NCBI GenBank assembly: GCA_028819775.1
Contig: JAPPKV010000116.1
Location: 1 to 36,581 of the forward strand
Reading direction: 5' to 3'
DNA from: Gammaproteobacteria bacterium
GTDB taxonomy: Bacteria; Pseudomonadota; Gammaproteobacteria; Pseudomonadales; Azotimanducaceae_A
Length of the DNA stretch: 36,581 nt
In this document: positions 1 through 7,417 of the stretch, piece by piece
Position numbering within the stretch: position 1 is the first letter of the stretch
Layout: each line of letters starts with the position of its first letter
Made by a program: the position numbers and the translations under genes
The notes under the pieces: generated by a model
What the model saw: only the letters and a program-made list of their open reading frames with translations
The model's database searches: none
What the model was told of the DNA's origin: nothing

Positions 1-111
1 ACGTCTCGCGTCCCCAGGATTGGGGAGACTCGAAGGGCGTCCCTACCGCGTTTGCCGAGTTCGCGGCGGTCAATGCGAGGCGAGACGCTTGGAGGCCGGC
101 TCTCTGAAGAC

Positions 112-132
112 GGGACGGGACAAGCCCGTCCC
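112..132. repeat. Intergenic palindromic hairpin repeat, copy 1
   Basis: A perfect 8-bp inverted repeat (GGGACGGG / CCCGTCCC) with the 5-nt loop ACAAG. The element and its flank up to about base 141 recur in inverted orientation near 17291-17325, and related hairpins lie at 5222-5242 and 21180-21200. A degenerate copy may sit at 22-44 (right half AAGGGCGTCCC). All clear copies lie between genes. This is the architecture of a REP-like element, but no associated transposase is in the window, so the family assignment is inference. Confidence 0.75.
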
Positions 133-591
133 CTACGACGGTTCGTGTTGCGGCTGGTCGTCGTGCGGGCGAACGTCAAAGCCGATGAGGTGCGTGCGGA
201 TGGCGGCAACGTCGATCTCCACTCGTCGAAGTCGTTCGTCGAGTTTCTCGATCTTCGCGGTGAGTTCGTTACGCAAGCTGGCTATTTCCCCTCGCAACTC
301 CTGCCGCAAACCACCGATTTGCCCGTGCAACTCGTGCCGCAAGCCGCCGATTTCCGCTCGAAACTCCTGCCGCAACTCTGTTCGCATCGCAGACATCTCG
401 TCCTGAAGGCGATGGATGTCGTCGCTGAGGCGTGAATGGGACGTCTGAACCATGGCCGCTATGGACACCAAGCCCGTCAAGACGGCGATGGTGCGCCCGT
501 CGAGCCAAGATGGAAGGGACAAGGTACGCCGCTGCGGCGCCGTTGCCGTTGCAGTCTCAATACGCGGCTGCTTGTTGTCGCCGTTGGTCAT
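133..591 (-). CDS. Membrane-anchored hendecad coiled-coil protein (hypothetical)
   Basis: A 152-residue protein of unknown function. After a polar N-terminus there is one hydrophobic segment (about residues 34-50), then a long predicted coiled coil made of six consecutive 11-residue units starting at L62, L73, L84, L95, L106 and L117 (for example LRQEFRAEIGG, LRHELHGQIGG, LRQELRGEIAS). Hendecad spacing is typical of right-handed or straight coiled-coil stalks rather than the usual heptads. A charged tail rich in His, Asp and Gln follows. The layout suggests a single-pass membrane protein with a rod-like extramembrane domain. The repeats are also visible in the DNA as degenerate 33-bp units at about 244-375. 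It resembles small DUF1640-like coiled-coil proteins only in general form, and I do not recognise a family. Confidence 0.7.
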   Translation of the reverse strand: MTNGDNKQPRIETATATAPQRRTLSLPSWLDGRTIAVLTGLVSIAAMVQTSHSRLSDDIHRLQDEMSAMRTELRQEFRAEIGGLRHELHGQIGGLRQELRGEIASLRNELTAKIEKLDERLRRVEIDVAAIRTHLIGFDVRPHDDQPQHEPS

Positions 592-810
592 CGTCTCGAC
601 TTCCCGATGTGGTTGCGGTGGTTACCTTGCCTGACCGCAACGGCGCCGTATGCAGGACACTAACACCAAACCATGTGCGAAATCCCGCACGCGACGGGCC
701 TCGTGGGGCGACCCCACCGCGCCCGAAGGTCGCACGCACCGCCCGCGGCTTTCCACCGGGACTTCGTTTCGGCAAACTGACTGGTTCGTTCCCACGACGA
801 CCGAGGAACC
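592..810. other. Non-coding gap between divergent genes
   Basis: This 219-base stretch separates two divergent genes and must hold both promoters, although I see no convincing -35/-10 pair. It contains one perfect short hairpin (GTGGGG at 703-708, loop CGA, CCCCAC at 712-717) without a following T-run. I see no tRNA, small ORF or repeat copy in it. Confidence 0.4.
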
Positions 811-1698
811 ATGGCAGAGGCCCGGACCATCCCCGCCGAGTCGGACGCGCTTCGTCGCGTGCTCGACGCGATTGACGAACACCGTCTCAAGGACAACATC
901 CTCGAGTTGGAGGCCCACGGTTTCACCACGGTCAAAGGCGTCTTGTCCGAGGCGCAGATCGAACGGGCGAAGTCGGCAATCCTCGCGAGGGTCGAGAAGC
1001 ACCTTGGACGCAAGATCGATCTCGAGAACGCGACGGCGGAGGACTTCCAGGGCATGACGTACGTGCCCTACCTGCTCTACGACGACGAGATCTTCGAAGA
1101 GATCCTGATGGAGCCCAAGCCTCTTGCGCTCATCACCTATCTGCTCGGCGAAAGCTGCCTGCTGTCGAGCATGGGGTGCCATTTCAAGGGACCGGGCGGC
1201 ATGCCGCTACCGTTGCATTCGGACAACGGCAATGGCATCCCCGCCCCGTTCGCGGCGTTTTCCCAGGTCGCGAACGTGAACTACGCGCTGACGCCCTACA
1301 GCCGGGAAGGCGGGGCGTTGGCCCTAGTACCTGGCAGCCACAAACTAGGGCGAGGGCCGCGGCTGGATGAAATGGGTCTCGGCGACGACGGCAATCCAAA
1401 TGCCGTCGCGATGGACATCGATCCGGGCGACGCGGTCGTCTGGCACGGCAACAGCTGGCACGGCTCCTTCGTACGCCAGGTTCCGGGCATCCGCATGAAC
1501 CTCGCGGTGTACTTCAACCGCCAATACATCCAGACCCAGGAACGCCACGGCGACGTGGTGCCCGACGAGGTTCGGGAACGTCACGCCAACGACACGCGAT
1601 TCCTCAACCTGTTGGGGGCCAAGCAACCCTACGGCTGGCAGAAAACCGGGCCGGACTACGGCAAGTTCGCCCTGATGCCACGCGGTCTGTACGACTGA
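811..1698 (+). CDS. Phytanoyl-CoA dioxygenase (PhyH) family protein
   Basis: A 295-residue Fe(II)/2-oxoglutarate-dependent dioxygenase of the PhyH family, which hydroxylates small molecules or acyl-CoA-like substrates. The iron-binding HxD motif is visible as LPLHSDNG (H136, D138). The distal His lies in WHGNSWHGSF (H212 or H217), and an Arg about ten residues on (R228) is the probable 2-oxoglutarate contact. PGSHK near residue 175 is also typical of the family. The start has a GAGG element just upstream. It ends 18 bases before a double CoA transferase on the same strand, so the two are probably co-transcribed and may act in one catabolic route. The substrate cannot be told from sequence. 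Confidence 0.9.
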   Translation: MAEARTIPAESDALRRVLDAIDEHRLKDNILELEAHGFTTVKGVLSEAQIERAKSAILARVEKHLGRKIDLENATAEDFQGMTYVPYLLYDDEIFEEILMEPKPLALITYLLGESCLLSSMGCHFKGPGGMPLPLHSDNGNGIPAPFAAFSQVANVNYALTPYSREGGALALVPGSHKLGRGPRLDEMGLGDDGNPNAVAMDIDPGDAVVWHGNSWHGSFVRQVPGIRMNLAVYFNRQYIQTQERHGDVVPDEVRERHANDTRFLNLLGAKQPYGWQKTGPDYGKFALMPRGLYD

Positions 1699-1716
1699 CC
1701 AATCTTCTCGTAGCCG

Positions 1717-4116
1717 ATGACGGAGCCGCGGGTGTCTGGGCCGTTATGCGTCCTTGAACTGGGCGGCGGCGTCTCGGCCGCGTACGCGGCGAAACTCCTG
1801 GGCGATCACGGCGCGGACGTGGTCAAGGTGGAGCCGCCGGAAGGCGATCCGGCCCGACGGCTTGGGCCATTCCCAGAAGACATCGAAGATCCGGAGAAGA
1901 GCGGCACGTTCCTGGCGCTCAACGTCAACAAGCGCGGGGTCTGTCTCGACATCGCGGCCCCGGAGGGACGGCGCGAACTCGATGAACTGCTCGGCTGGGC
2001 GGACATCCTGGTCCACAACGAACCCCGGCTAAGGGCCGTGGACCTCGGCATCGATCCAACAAGACTCGAAGCCGATTACCCGCGACTCGTGACGCTGTCG
2101 ATCACGCCGTTCGGCATCACGGGTCCGTACCGCGACTACCGGGCCACCGAGTTGATCGTGGCCAACGCCGGCGGTTGGGCCAATTTCTGCCCGGGGACCC
2201 ACCCCGAACCCGAGTTTCCGCCGCTCAAGGTCTTCGGGCACCAATGCGCGATGATGGCGGGCACGGCGGGAGCCTTGGCGGCGCTGGCCACGGCCCGGGA
2301 AACCCGCCGCTCCGGCGTCGGCGACACCATCGACCTGTCGGAGCAGGACTACGTGGCGTCGGCGCTCGAGGCGGGCGTCCCGGTCTACTCCTACCGAGGT
2401 GCCGTGCTGAAGCGCTTCCACGAACGCGGGCTCATTCCCTGGGGCATCTTCCAAGCCAAGGACAAGCCGATCTTCCTGGTGTGTGTCGAGCAGGACCAGT
2501 GGGAACGGCTCGTTGAGTTCATGGGCAACCCCGACTGGGCGGCCCTTGACGTATTTGCTGATGTTCCCAGCCGTGCGGAAAACCAGGATCTCGTGCACCA
2601 GTTCGTGCAGGACTTCGTCGGCGAGTGGAACGCCTGGGATCTCTACCACGAGGCCCAGAAGCAACGCATCTGTTTCGCCCCGGTGACGAGTTATCCGGAA
2701 CTCGCGGCGAACGAACACTTGAGAGCGAGGGGATTCTTCGCGACAGTGGACCAGCCGGGCATCGGCCCCCTGGAGCATCTCGCGTCGCCGGCGCTGACGA
2801 GGACGGGGCGGGCGGCGATCCGGCGCCATTCGCCGCGGCTTGGCGAACACAACGAGGAAGTGCTAGGGCGTGTCTCGCCACGCGCTCCGGTCGAGTCCAC
2901 TACACCGAACCTCCCCTTGCATGGCGTGCGCGTGGTCGATCTGACCTGGGTCTGGGCGGGCACCTACTGTGCGATGAACCTCGCCCACTTGGGCGCGGAC
3001 GTCATCCACATCGAGTCCGAGAAACGACCCGACCTGTACCGTCGCACGACGACCAGCGTCGCGGGCGATCCCCCGGACCTCAACCGATCGGGCATGTTCA
3101 ACCAGTGGAACCAGGGCAAGATAGGCGTCGCCGTGGATCTCCGCTCTCCGCAGGGCATCGAGATCGTCAAGGACTTCGTGCGTGTGAGCGACGTCGTCAC
3201 GCAGAACTTCGCCACCGGGGTCATGGAGCGTCTAGGCCTCGGCTACGACGTGCTGAGCGAGATCAACCCCCGGATCATCCTGGCGAGCGTCAGCGGCTAC
3301 GGCCAATCGGGGCCGTACCGGGACTACATCGGGTACGGCCCGGCGGCGTCGGCGCTCACCGGCACGTCGGACACGACCGGCTACGTCGGCGGCGGACCGG
3401 AGGAGGTGGGCGTCTCGATGCCGGATCCCAATGCCGGGATCACCGGCGCGCTGGCGATCGTCTCGGCACTCGAACGCCGGGACGAGACCGGCCTCGGCGA
3501 CCACTTGGACATCACCTTGTTCGAGGCCAGCGCGGCGTACGGCGTCGAAGCTTGGATGCAGTACGCCCTAAACGGCACGCAGCCGGAGCGACTAGGCAAC
3601 CGGGATCCCCACATGGCGCCCCACGGCTGTTTCCCCTGCCAGGGCGAGGACGAATGGATCGCCATCGCCTGCGCGAGCGACGACGAGTGGCAAGGACTCG
3701 CCGCCCTGATCGACTCGACACTCGTCGACGACAAGCGTTTCGAGTCCCTTGCAGCCCGCAAGACCAATGAAGCCGCGCTGGAGGAGACGGTCGCATCTTG
3801 GACGCGGACCCAGGACCGCTGGCAGATCACGGCACTCCTCCAGAGTGCGGGTATCGCGGCCTTCCCGACCTTCACCTGCAAGGACATCGTCGAAGACCCG
3901 CATCTGAACGCCCGGGGCTACATCGAACGCTTGGCCCACCCGGAAACGGGATCCCGGGCGCACGCGGGAATCCCTTGGCGTTTGGCGCGCCGACCGAACG
4001 GGGTGCGTTTCCCCGCACCGTGCCTAGGCGCCGACACCGAGGACGCGCTGCGCGACATCCTTGGCTACGACGAGGATAGAATCCACGCACTTCGGTTGGC
4101 GGATGTGCTGACCTAA
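1717..4116 (+). CDS. Double-domain class III (CaiB/BaiF) CoA transferase
   Basis: A 799-residue protein made of two full CaiB/BaiF (family III CoA transferase) modules: residues about 8-385 and 401-790, joined by a short linker (around 386-400). Each half has the Rossmann-type start (VLELGGGVSAAYAAKLLGDHGADVV; VVDLTWVWAGTYCAMNLAHLGADVI, shown in part) and each module ends in a PRLGEHNEEVL- or LGADTED-like motif. Family members are normally single modules of about 400 residues that pass CoA between acids through a catalytic Asp. Here the second half keeps that Asp (D570, in SMPDPNAG), whereas the aligned site in the first half is Ala (A178, in HQCAMMAG). It lies 18 bases after the PhyH gene. 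Substrate unknown. A second such fusion lies at 17431-19845. Confidence 0.92.
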   Translation: MTEPRVSGPLCVLELGGGVSAAYAAKLLGDHGADVVKVEPPEGDPARRLGPFPEDIEDPEKSGTFLALNVNKRGVCLDIAAPEGRRELDELLGWADILVHNEPRLRAVDLGIDPTRLEADYPRLVTLSITPFGITGPYRDYRATELIVANAGGWANFCPGTHPEPEFPPLKVFGHQCAMMAGTAGALAALATARETRRSGVGDTIDLSEQDYVASALEAGVPVYSYRGAVLKRFHERGLIPWGIFQAKDKPIFLVCVEQDQWERLVEFMGNPDWAALDVFADVPSRAENQDLVHQFVQDFVGEWNAWDLYHEAQKQRICFAPVTSYPELAANEHLRARGFFATVDQPGIGPLEHLASPALTRTGRAAIRRHSPRLGEHNEEVLGRVSPRAPVESTTPNLPLHGVRVVDLTWVWAGTYCAMNLAHLGADVIHIESEKRPDLYRRTTTSVAGDPPDLNRSGMFNQWNQGKIGVAVDLRSPQGIEIVKDFVRVSDVVTQNFATGVMERLGLGYDVLSEINPRIILASVSGYGQSGPYRDYIGYGPAASALTGTSDTTGYVGGGPEEVGVSMPDPNAGITGALAIVSALERRDETGLGDHLDITLFEASAAYGVEAWMQYALNGTQPERLGNRDPHMAPHGCFPCQGEDEWIAIACASDDEWQGLAALIDSTLVDDKRFESLAARKTNEAALEETVASWTRTQDRWQITALLQSAGIAAFPTFTCKDIVEDPHLNARGYIERLAHPETGSRAHAGIPWRLARRPNGVRFPAPCLGADTEDALRDILGYDEDRIHALRLADVLT

Positions 4117-4134
4117 GCGCTTGGGGAAGAGCAG

Positions 4135-4350
4135 GTGACGGAAGAGCCCGTGCCAATTCACCGTGGCGGTCGCGAGCCGGTTGCCTTCGATGCCGACGAG
4201 TTGTCGAGCTGGTTGGAGACGGCGTACCTATTGCGTTCTCCTAGGAACGCGCATCGCCTGCTGGCTGCTGCCGAACAGGTCGCGCGTGGCGAGGGCGAGC
4301 CAATGGATGTAGGCGAACTTCGAGTTCGCTTCGGGCTGTACGAAGGGTGA
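4135..4350 (+). pseudogene. Headless YefM/Phd-type antitoxin remnant
   Basis: A 71-residue ORF from a GTG start. The core LETAYLLRSPRNAHRLLAA matches the YefM signature (E. coli YefM has LEETAYLLRSPANARRL), and GGREPVAFDADEL matches the strand preceding it. What is missing is the N-terminal ~25 residues that form most of the Phd/YefM DNA-binding fold. The in-frame codon upstream is the TAA of the CoA transferase at 4114-4116, so no longer N-terminus is possible in this frame. No YoeB/Txe-like toxin follows; the next gene starts on the other strand after 76 bases. It is either a decayed antitoxin whose head was lost at the 4114-4135 junction, or a short variant that can only bind toxin. Confidence 0.6.
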
Positions 4351-4426
4351 GTGCCGTAGGGACGTCAACTCGCCTGCCTCGCAGCCTGTCGGACTTTTCG
4401 GCGGTAGGCGAAAGGTCGGCGGGGTG

Positions 4427-5203
4427 CTAGGGCGGCTTGGGCTGGGGCAAAAGGCGGTGCCGCGAGGCAACGGCTTTTGTGGCGCTAGCTCGCATCTCCT
4501 TGCGCGCCCCGGCGTCCATGCGTTCGATGGCACGGGTGAAGGCTGACGGCGCTATCCGAGCCGCGTTGCCCTTCAAGTAGTCCTCGATCTCCTCGGGATA
4601 CGCCCGCCACATCTCGCGTAGAACCCAGCCGACGGCCTTTTGCATGGGTTGCCGGCGGTCTTCGACGCAGCGATCCACCATCGGCAAGACCTCGTCGGGC
4701 GGGAGGAATACCGCGTTCTTGCCGGTGTAGTGGATAAGGCTGACGATGGACACCCGCCGGGGCCAAAGCGCCTCGTCCATGTTCCAGCGTTCGAGAACGG
4801 GCATGACCGTCGTGAAATCTGCCTCCAGAAGTCGCGAATAGGTCCCGCTCAACCCATCGGCATGGCACCAGTTGTCGACCCGGTCGATCCAGCGCTTCAT
4901 CACGGGCCAGTAGGCACCGTCGACGCGCTTGCGGACGATGGGCTGGTAGTACTCCAGGGCGGCGAACAGCACGTCGCCCCACTCGCTCCCCATCCACAGA
5001 TCGTCCCAGATGGCGAGTACCGTGGCCTGGTCGACATCGTAGAACGAGAATCCCTGCTTCACGCGATGCCGGAGGGCCGGGACGCGAATCCCGACGTACT
5101 TCATCGACGAACCACGGTCCTTGGCCATGTGCCGGCCCAACGAGGGACTGCCCAGTGCCTGCAGCGCGAGAAGCACTTCGTCGTGGTATTGCGGGAACTT
5201 CAT
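4427..5203 (-). CDS. DNA alkylation repair protein, AlkD-like
   Basis: A 258-residue HEAT-like helical-repeat protein of the AlkC/AlkD DNA glycosylase superfamily, which excises alkylated bases. Family signposts are the MKYVGIRVPALR segment near the N-terminus, WIDRVDNWCHADGLSG in the middle (the D/N-W-x-x-x-D active-site region), LWPRRVSIVSLIHY, and QKAVGWVLREMWRAYP. The reading frame stays open 59 codons further upstream, but that part runs through the hairpin repeat at 5222-5242 and into the next gene, so I place the start at the ATG at 5203 (MKFPQYHDEVLLAL). It lies downstream of the ABM gene on the same strand with 58 bases between. Confidence 0.85.
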   Translation of the reverse strand: MKFPQYHDEVLLALQALGSPSLGRHMAKDRGSSMKYVGIRVPALRHRVKQGFSFYDVDQATVLAIWDDLWMGSEWGDVLFAALEYYQPIVRKRVDGAYWPVMKRWIDRVDNWCHADGLSGTYSRLLEADFTTVMPVLERWNMDEALWPRRVSIVSLIHYTGKNAVFLPPDEVLPMVDRCVEDRRQPMQKAVGWVLREMWRAYPEEIEDYLKGNAARIAPSAFTRAIERMDAGARKEMRASATKAVASRHRLLPQPKPP

Positions 5204-5221
5204 CGGACCACGCAATCGTAG

Positions 5222-5242
5222 GGGACGCCCTTGTGGCGTCCC
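5222..5242. repeat. Intergenic palindromic hairpin repeat, variant copy
   Basis: An inverted repeat GGGACGCC / GGCGTCCC with loop CTTGT. It shares the CGTAG flank and the loop with the copy at 17301-17321 (GGGACGGG / CCCGTCCC), but both arms have changed in a complementary way, so pairing is kept. It lies between the ABM gene and the AlkD-like gene. Confidence 0.65.
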
Positions 5243-5261
5243 GCCTTGGAGTGCCTCGAAG

Positions 5262-5543
5262 TCAGCCGACGACTTCGAAACGCTTGAGGTCGGGAGGCCC
5301 CGCCATGAGTCCGCGGAACTTGCCGCCTGCAGCCTTGAAGTGATCGCTCGCGCCATGAGCGGCCAATGCCGCGGCGTCATCGTAGAGTTCCATCACGGCA
5401 TACCCCTCGTCGTCCTTGACCAGCGTGTAGAGCTGGTTGCCGGGTTCGTTGGCGCGGACGGCCGCCGCGAGTTCCAGCATCACGGATTCGAATTCCTTTT
5501 CCTTGCCGGCGGCGACGTTCAACCTTGCGAGTAGCGCGATCAT
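5262..5543 (-). CDS. Antibiotic biosynthesis monooxygenase (ABM/YgiN-like) domain protein
   Basis: A 93-residue protein matching the dimeric alpha+beta barrel ABM domain: MIALLARLNVAAGKEKEFE, LELAAAVRANEPGNQLYTLVK, YAVMELYDDAAALAAHGASDHFKA. Members are small cofactor-free monooxygenases or quinone- or polyketide-modifying enzymes; many have unknown substrates. The frame is open further upstream, but homology begins at the ATG at 5543, which leaves an 84-base divergent promoter region shared with the NUDIX gene. A possible -10 (TATGCT, minus strand, near 5578-5583) lies there. Confidence 0.82.
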   Translation of the reverse strand: MIALLARLNVAAGKEKEFESVMLELAAAVRANEPGNQLYTLVKDDEGYAVMELYDDAAALAAHGASDHFKAAGGKFRGLMAGPPDLKRFEVVG

Positions 5544-5627
5544 GTATGGACTCTTCCAAATCGACGAGAGGGTGCGGCAGCATAACCCGACCGCACCGTT
5601 TACCGGAACACCGGGACACCGGAAGGA

Positions 5628-6170
5628 ATGCACCGAGAAAAGCTCCTCACACTGCTTGGCGAATACGCCGGCCGCTATCCCCAGGAGGACATCTCCCGGT
5701 TCCGGCACTTCGTCGAACGCCAGCCGCGCTGTTTCGAACGCGACTGCTGGGACGACGGGCATGTCACCGGCTCCGCGGTAGTCCTCGACAGCGCCGGGAC
5801 CTCGATGCTGATGACCCACCACGCCAAGCTCGGTCGCTGGCTGCAACTCGGCGGCCATGCCGACGGCGACCCCGACCCGCTGGCGGTGGCCTGCCGAGAG
5901 GCCATGGAGGAGTCCGGGCTCGCAGTTGAGCCAATTCGGGAAGACATCCTTGATCTCGACGTTCACGTTATTCCGCGGCGCGGCAACGACCCACCCCATT
6001 GCCACTACGACGTCCGGTTTCTGCTTCGGGCTGATCGACACGCGCCGCTCAGGGTTACCGGCGAGTCGCTGGCGCTGCGTTGGGTACCTCTAGGTGAAAT
6101 GGAGGCGGTGACGACCGAGGAGTCGATCTTGCGGATGGTCAGGAAGTGTCTGGATCAGGATCGTCGCTGA
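5628..6170 (+). CDS. NUDIX hydrolase
   Basis: A 180-residue NUDIX protein expected to hydrolyse a nucleoside diphosphate linked to another moiety. The NUDIX box is recognisable as GGHADGD followed by ACREAMEESGL, with the REUxEExGU catalytic half intact (E residues for Mg2+). The first Glu of the textbook box (GX5E) is Pro here, which I believe is tolerated in this GGHADGD-type subgroup. The start has GGAAGG just upstream. Its 3' end overlaps, tail to tail, the antitoxin fragment on the opposite strand by 32 bases. Confidence 0.88.
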   Translation: MHREKLLTLLGEYAGRYPQEDISRFRHFVERQPRCFERDCWDDGHVTGSAVVLDSAGTSMLMTHHAKLGRWLQLGGHADGDPDPLAVACREAMEESGLAVEPIREDILDLDVHVIPRRGNDPPHCHYDVRFLLRADRHAPLRVTGESLALRWVPLGEMEAVTTEESILRMVRKCLDQDRR

Positions 6171-6354
6171 CTGGTTGACCACATCGGTCGTCGTGGTCGA
6201 TCGGCCAACGGGCGTCCTCGTACGCAAAGACCAGCGTCAGGAGCGTTTCGAGCTTGCGCCCTTCGGGCGTGTCAGGTGATGCGCCCATCAAACGATCAAT
6301 CTCGACAAGGGCGGCATCGTAGTCGGCTTCTGATTTGATCTGTTCTATGTCCAC
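6139..6354 (-). pseudogene. HigA-type antitoxin N-terminal fragment without HTH
   Basis: A 71-residue ORF from a GTG start at 6354. IKSEADYDAALVEIDRLM, SPDTPEGRKLETLLTLVFAYE and WPIDHDD match the N-terminal helical region that precedes the XRE helix-turn-helix in a common HigA family (pattern I-R-T-EADY-AAL-EIERLM, TPEGDxLD, YE-xxYPI). The HTH that should follow is absent: after WPIDHDD there are only 14 residues of unrelated sequence before the stop. No HigB toxin flanks it. It sits 44 bases after the unknown 336-residue gene on the same strand. It is probably a remnant, although a toxin-binding stub without a DNA-binding head is conceivable. Confidence 0.6.
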
Positions 6355-6398
6355 GCTCGTATCCGTAGATGACTGCGAGCGGGTCAGGCGTGACCGCT

Positions 6399-7409
6399 CT
6401 AACGATCCGACCCCTTTACCCACCCTTGCACGCGTCGCCAGGTTCGGCCCACGCCGCCGTTCTTGAAGAACGCCTCCGTCAACGTGCCGCGTTCGGTCGA
6501 GAAGTTTTGCCAGAGCGCGTCCACGTAGGGTCGGCTGGATGTCGACAGCGTGCGGTAGAAGCCGTCGCGGTTGATGTCGCCGAGCGCTTCCCTGTAGTGG
6601 TCGAGGACGTGGCGGTTGACGAGGGATCCGGCGACACGGACGGTGGACAACGCCCCCGTGCCGACCTTGCCGATCTTCTCCAGCGTCCCGAGGGTCATCA
6701 GTCCCGAGATCGCCAGGGGGCTCACGCCTTCGCCCTTCGCGGTCGACCGAATGCGCTCCCAGAGGCGGTCCAGGTCCTCCTTGGGCAACACCACCGAAGG
6801 ATCGATCTCGGACACCGCCTCCCGGGTTTGGCGGATGGTCTCCTTCAGCCCCTCCACCGATAGGGGTGGCGTATCGAGTGACTGGGCGGTCTTCTGGCTG
6901 GCCGAGGCGACTGCGTCCAGGAGATCGTCGGCTTGCTGAATGGCGCTGGCATCGTCGATGACCCCACGCGCTTCGAGATCCTCTGCCAGCTCCTTCAGGT
7001 AGGCCTTGGAGCCGTAGGCGATGTCGCCGACGAGGGCGAGGAGCAACATGGGGGAGACGTGGAACGTGGCCAGCGTCGCGAGGTCGACGAAGTTGCCGAC
7101 TGTTTTCCGGGCGACGAAGTTCTCGACGCGCGGCGGGCTGGGACGGTGTTCGGGATCGACGCCGGCCATGTCTTCCGCCATGAAGTCGAGCATCTGGCCG
7201 ATGAAGACTTGGTAGGTCTTCGCGTTGCGGAACGACTGGGGTACGAGCAGCACCGCGGATTCGCGCAATGTTCCGCCGACCACGCCGGCGGTGCCGCGGA
7301 TGGCCCTCTCCGGCAATGACAGACCATACAGCAGGTAGTCGCGGATGTTCGACGGACTGGGCACCTCGTCGGACTCGGCCAACTCCTTCCCGCGCGTGTC
7401 TTCGTCCAT
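6399..7409 (-). CDS. Conserved-looking hypothetical protein, membrane-associated
   Basis: A 336-residue protein I do not recognise. It has alternating amphipathic and hydrophobic helices. Segments near residues 37-57 (RGTAGVVGGTLRESAVLLVP) and 108-131 (around VDLATLATFHVSPMLLLALVG) could insert in or lie on a membrane, and a Gly-rich helix lies around 230-255 (SPLAISGLMTLGTLEKIG). There is no signal peptide and no metal or nucleotide motif. Codon use and GC match its neighbours. It starts 8 bases after the adenosine deaminase gene, so it is likely co-transcribed with it. Confidence 0.75.
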   Translation of the reverse strand: MDEDTRGKELAESDEVPSPSNIRDYLLYGLSLPERAIRGTAGVVGGTLRESAVLLVPQSFRNAKTYQVFIGQMLDFMAEDMAGVDPEHRPSPPRVENFVARKTVGNFVDLATLATFHVSPMLLLALVGDIAYGSKAYLKELAEDLEARGVIDDASAIQQADDLLDAVASASQKTAQSLDTPPLSVEGLKETIRQTREAVSEIDPSVVLPKEDLDRLWERIRSTAKGEGVSPLAISGLMTLGTLEKIGKVGTGALSTVRVAGSLVNRHVLDHYREALGDINRDGFYRTLSTSSRPYVDALWQNFSTERGTLTEAFFKNGGVGRTWRRVQGWVKGSDR

Positions 7410-7417
7410 CGGCTGCC

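Noticed and set aside
244..375. 33-bp tandem repeat as CRISPR or minisatellite
   Set aside because: The units are contiguous without spacers and encode exact 11-residue coiled-coil repeats in an open frame, so they are coding repeats.
703..717. GTGGGG-CGA-CCCCAC hairpin as a terminator
   Set aside because: It lies between divergent genes, where no transcript needs to end, and has no T-run; probably incidental in GC-rich DNA.
2625..3770. Long alternative-frame ORF inside the first double CoA transferase
   Set aside because: Arg/Pro-rich composition typical of an off-frame reading of GC-rich coding DNA; the in-frame product is clearly a CaiB-type enzyme.
5204..5380. N-terminal extension of the AlkD-like protein
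   Set aside because: It would be translated through the hairpin repeat and overlap the end of the ABM gene on the same strand; family similarity begins only at 5203.
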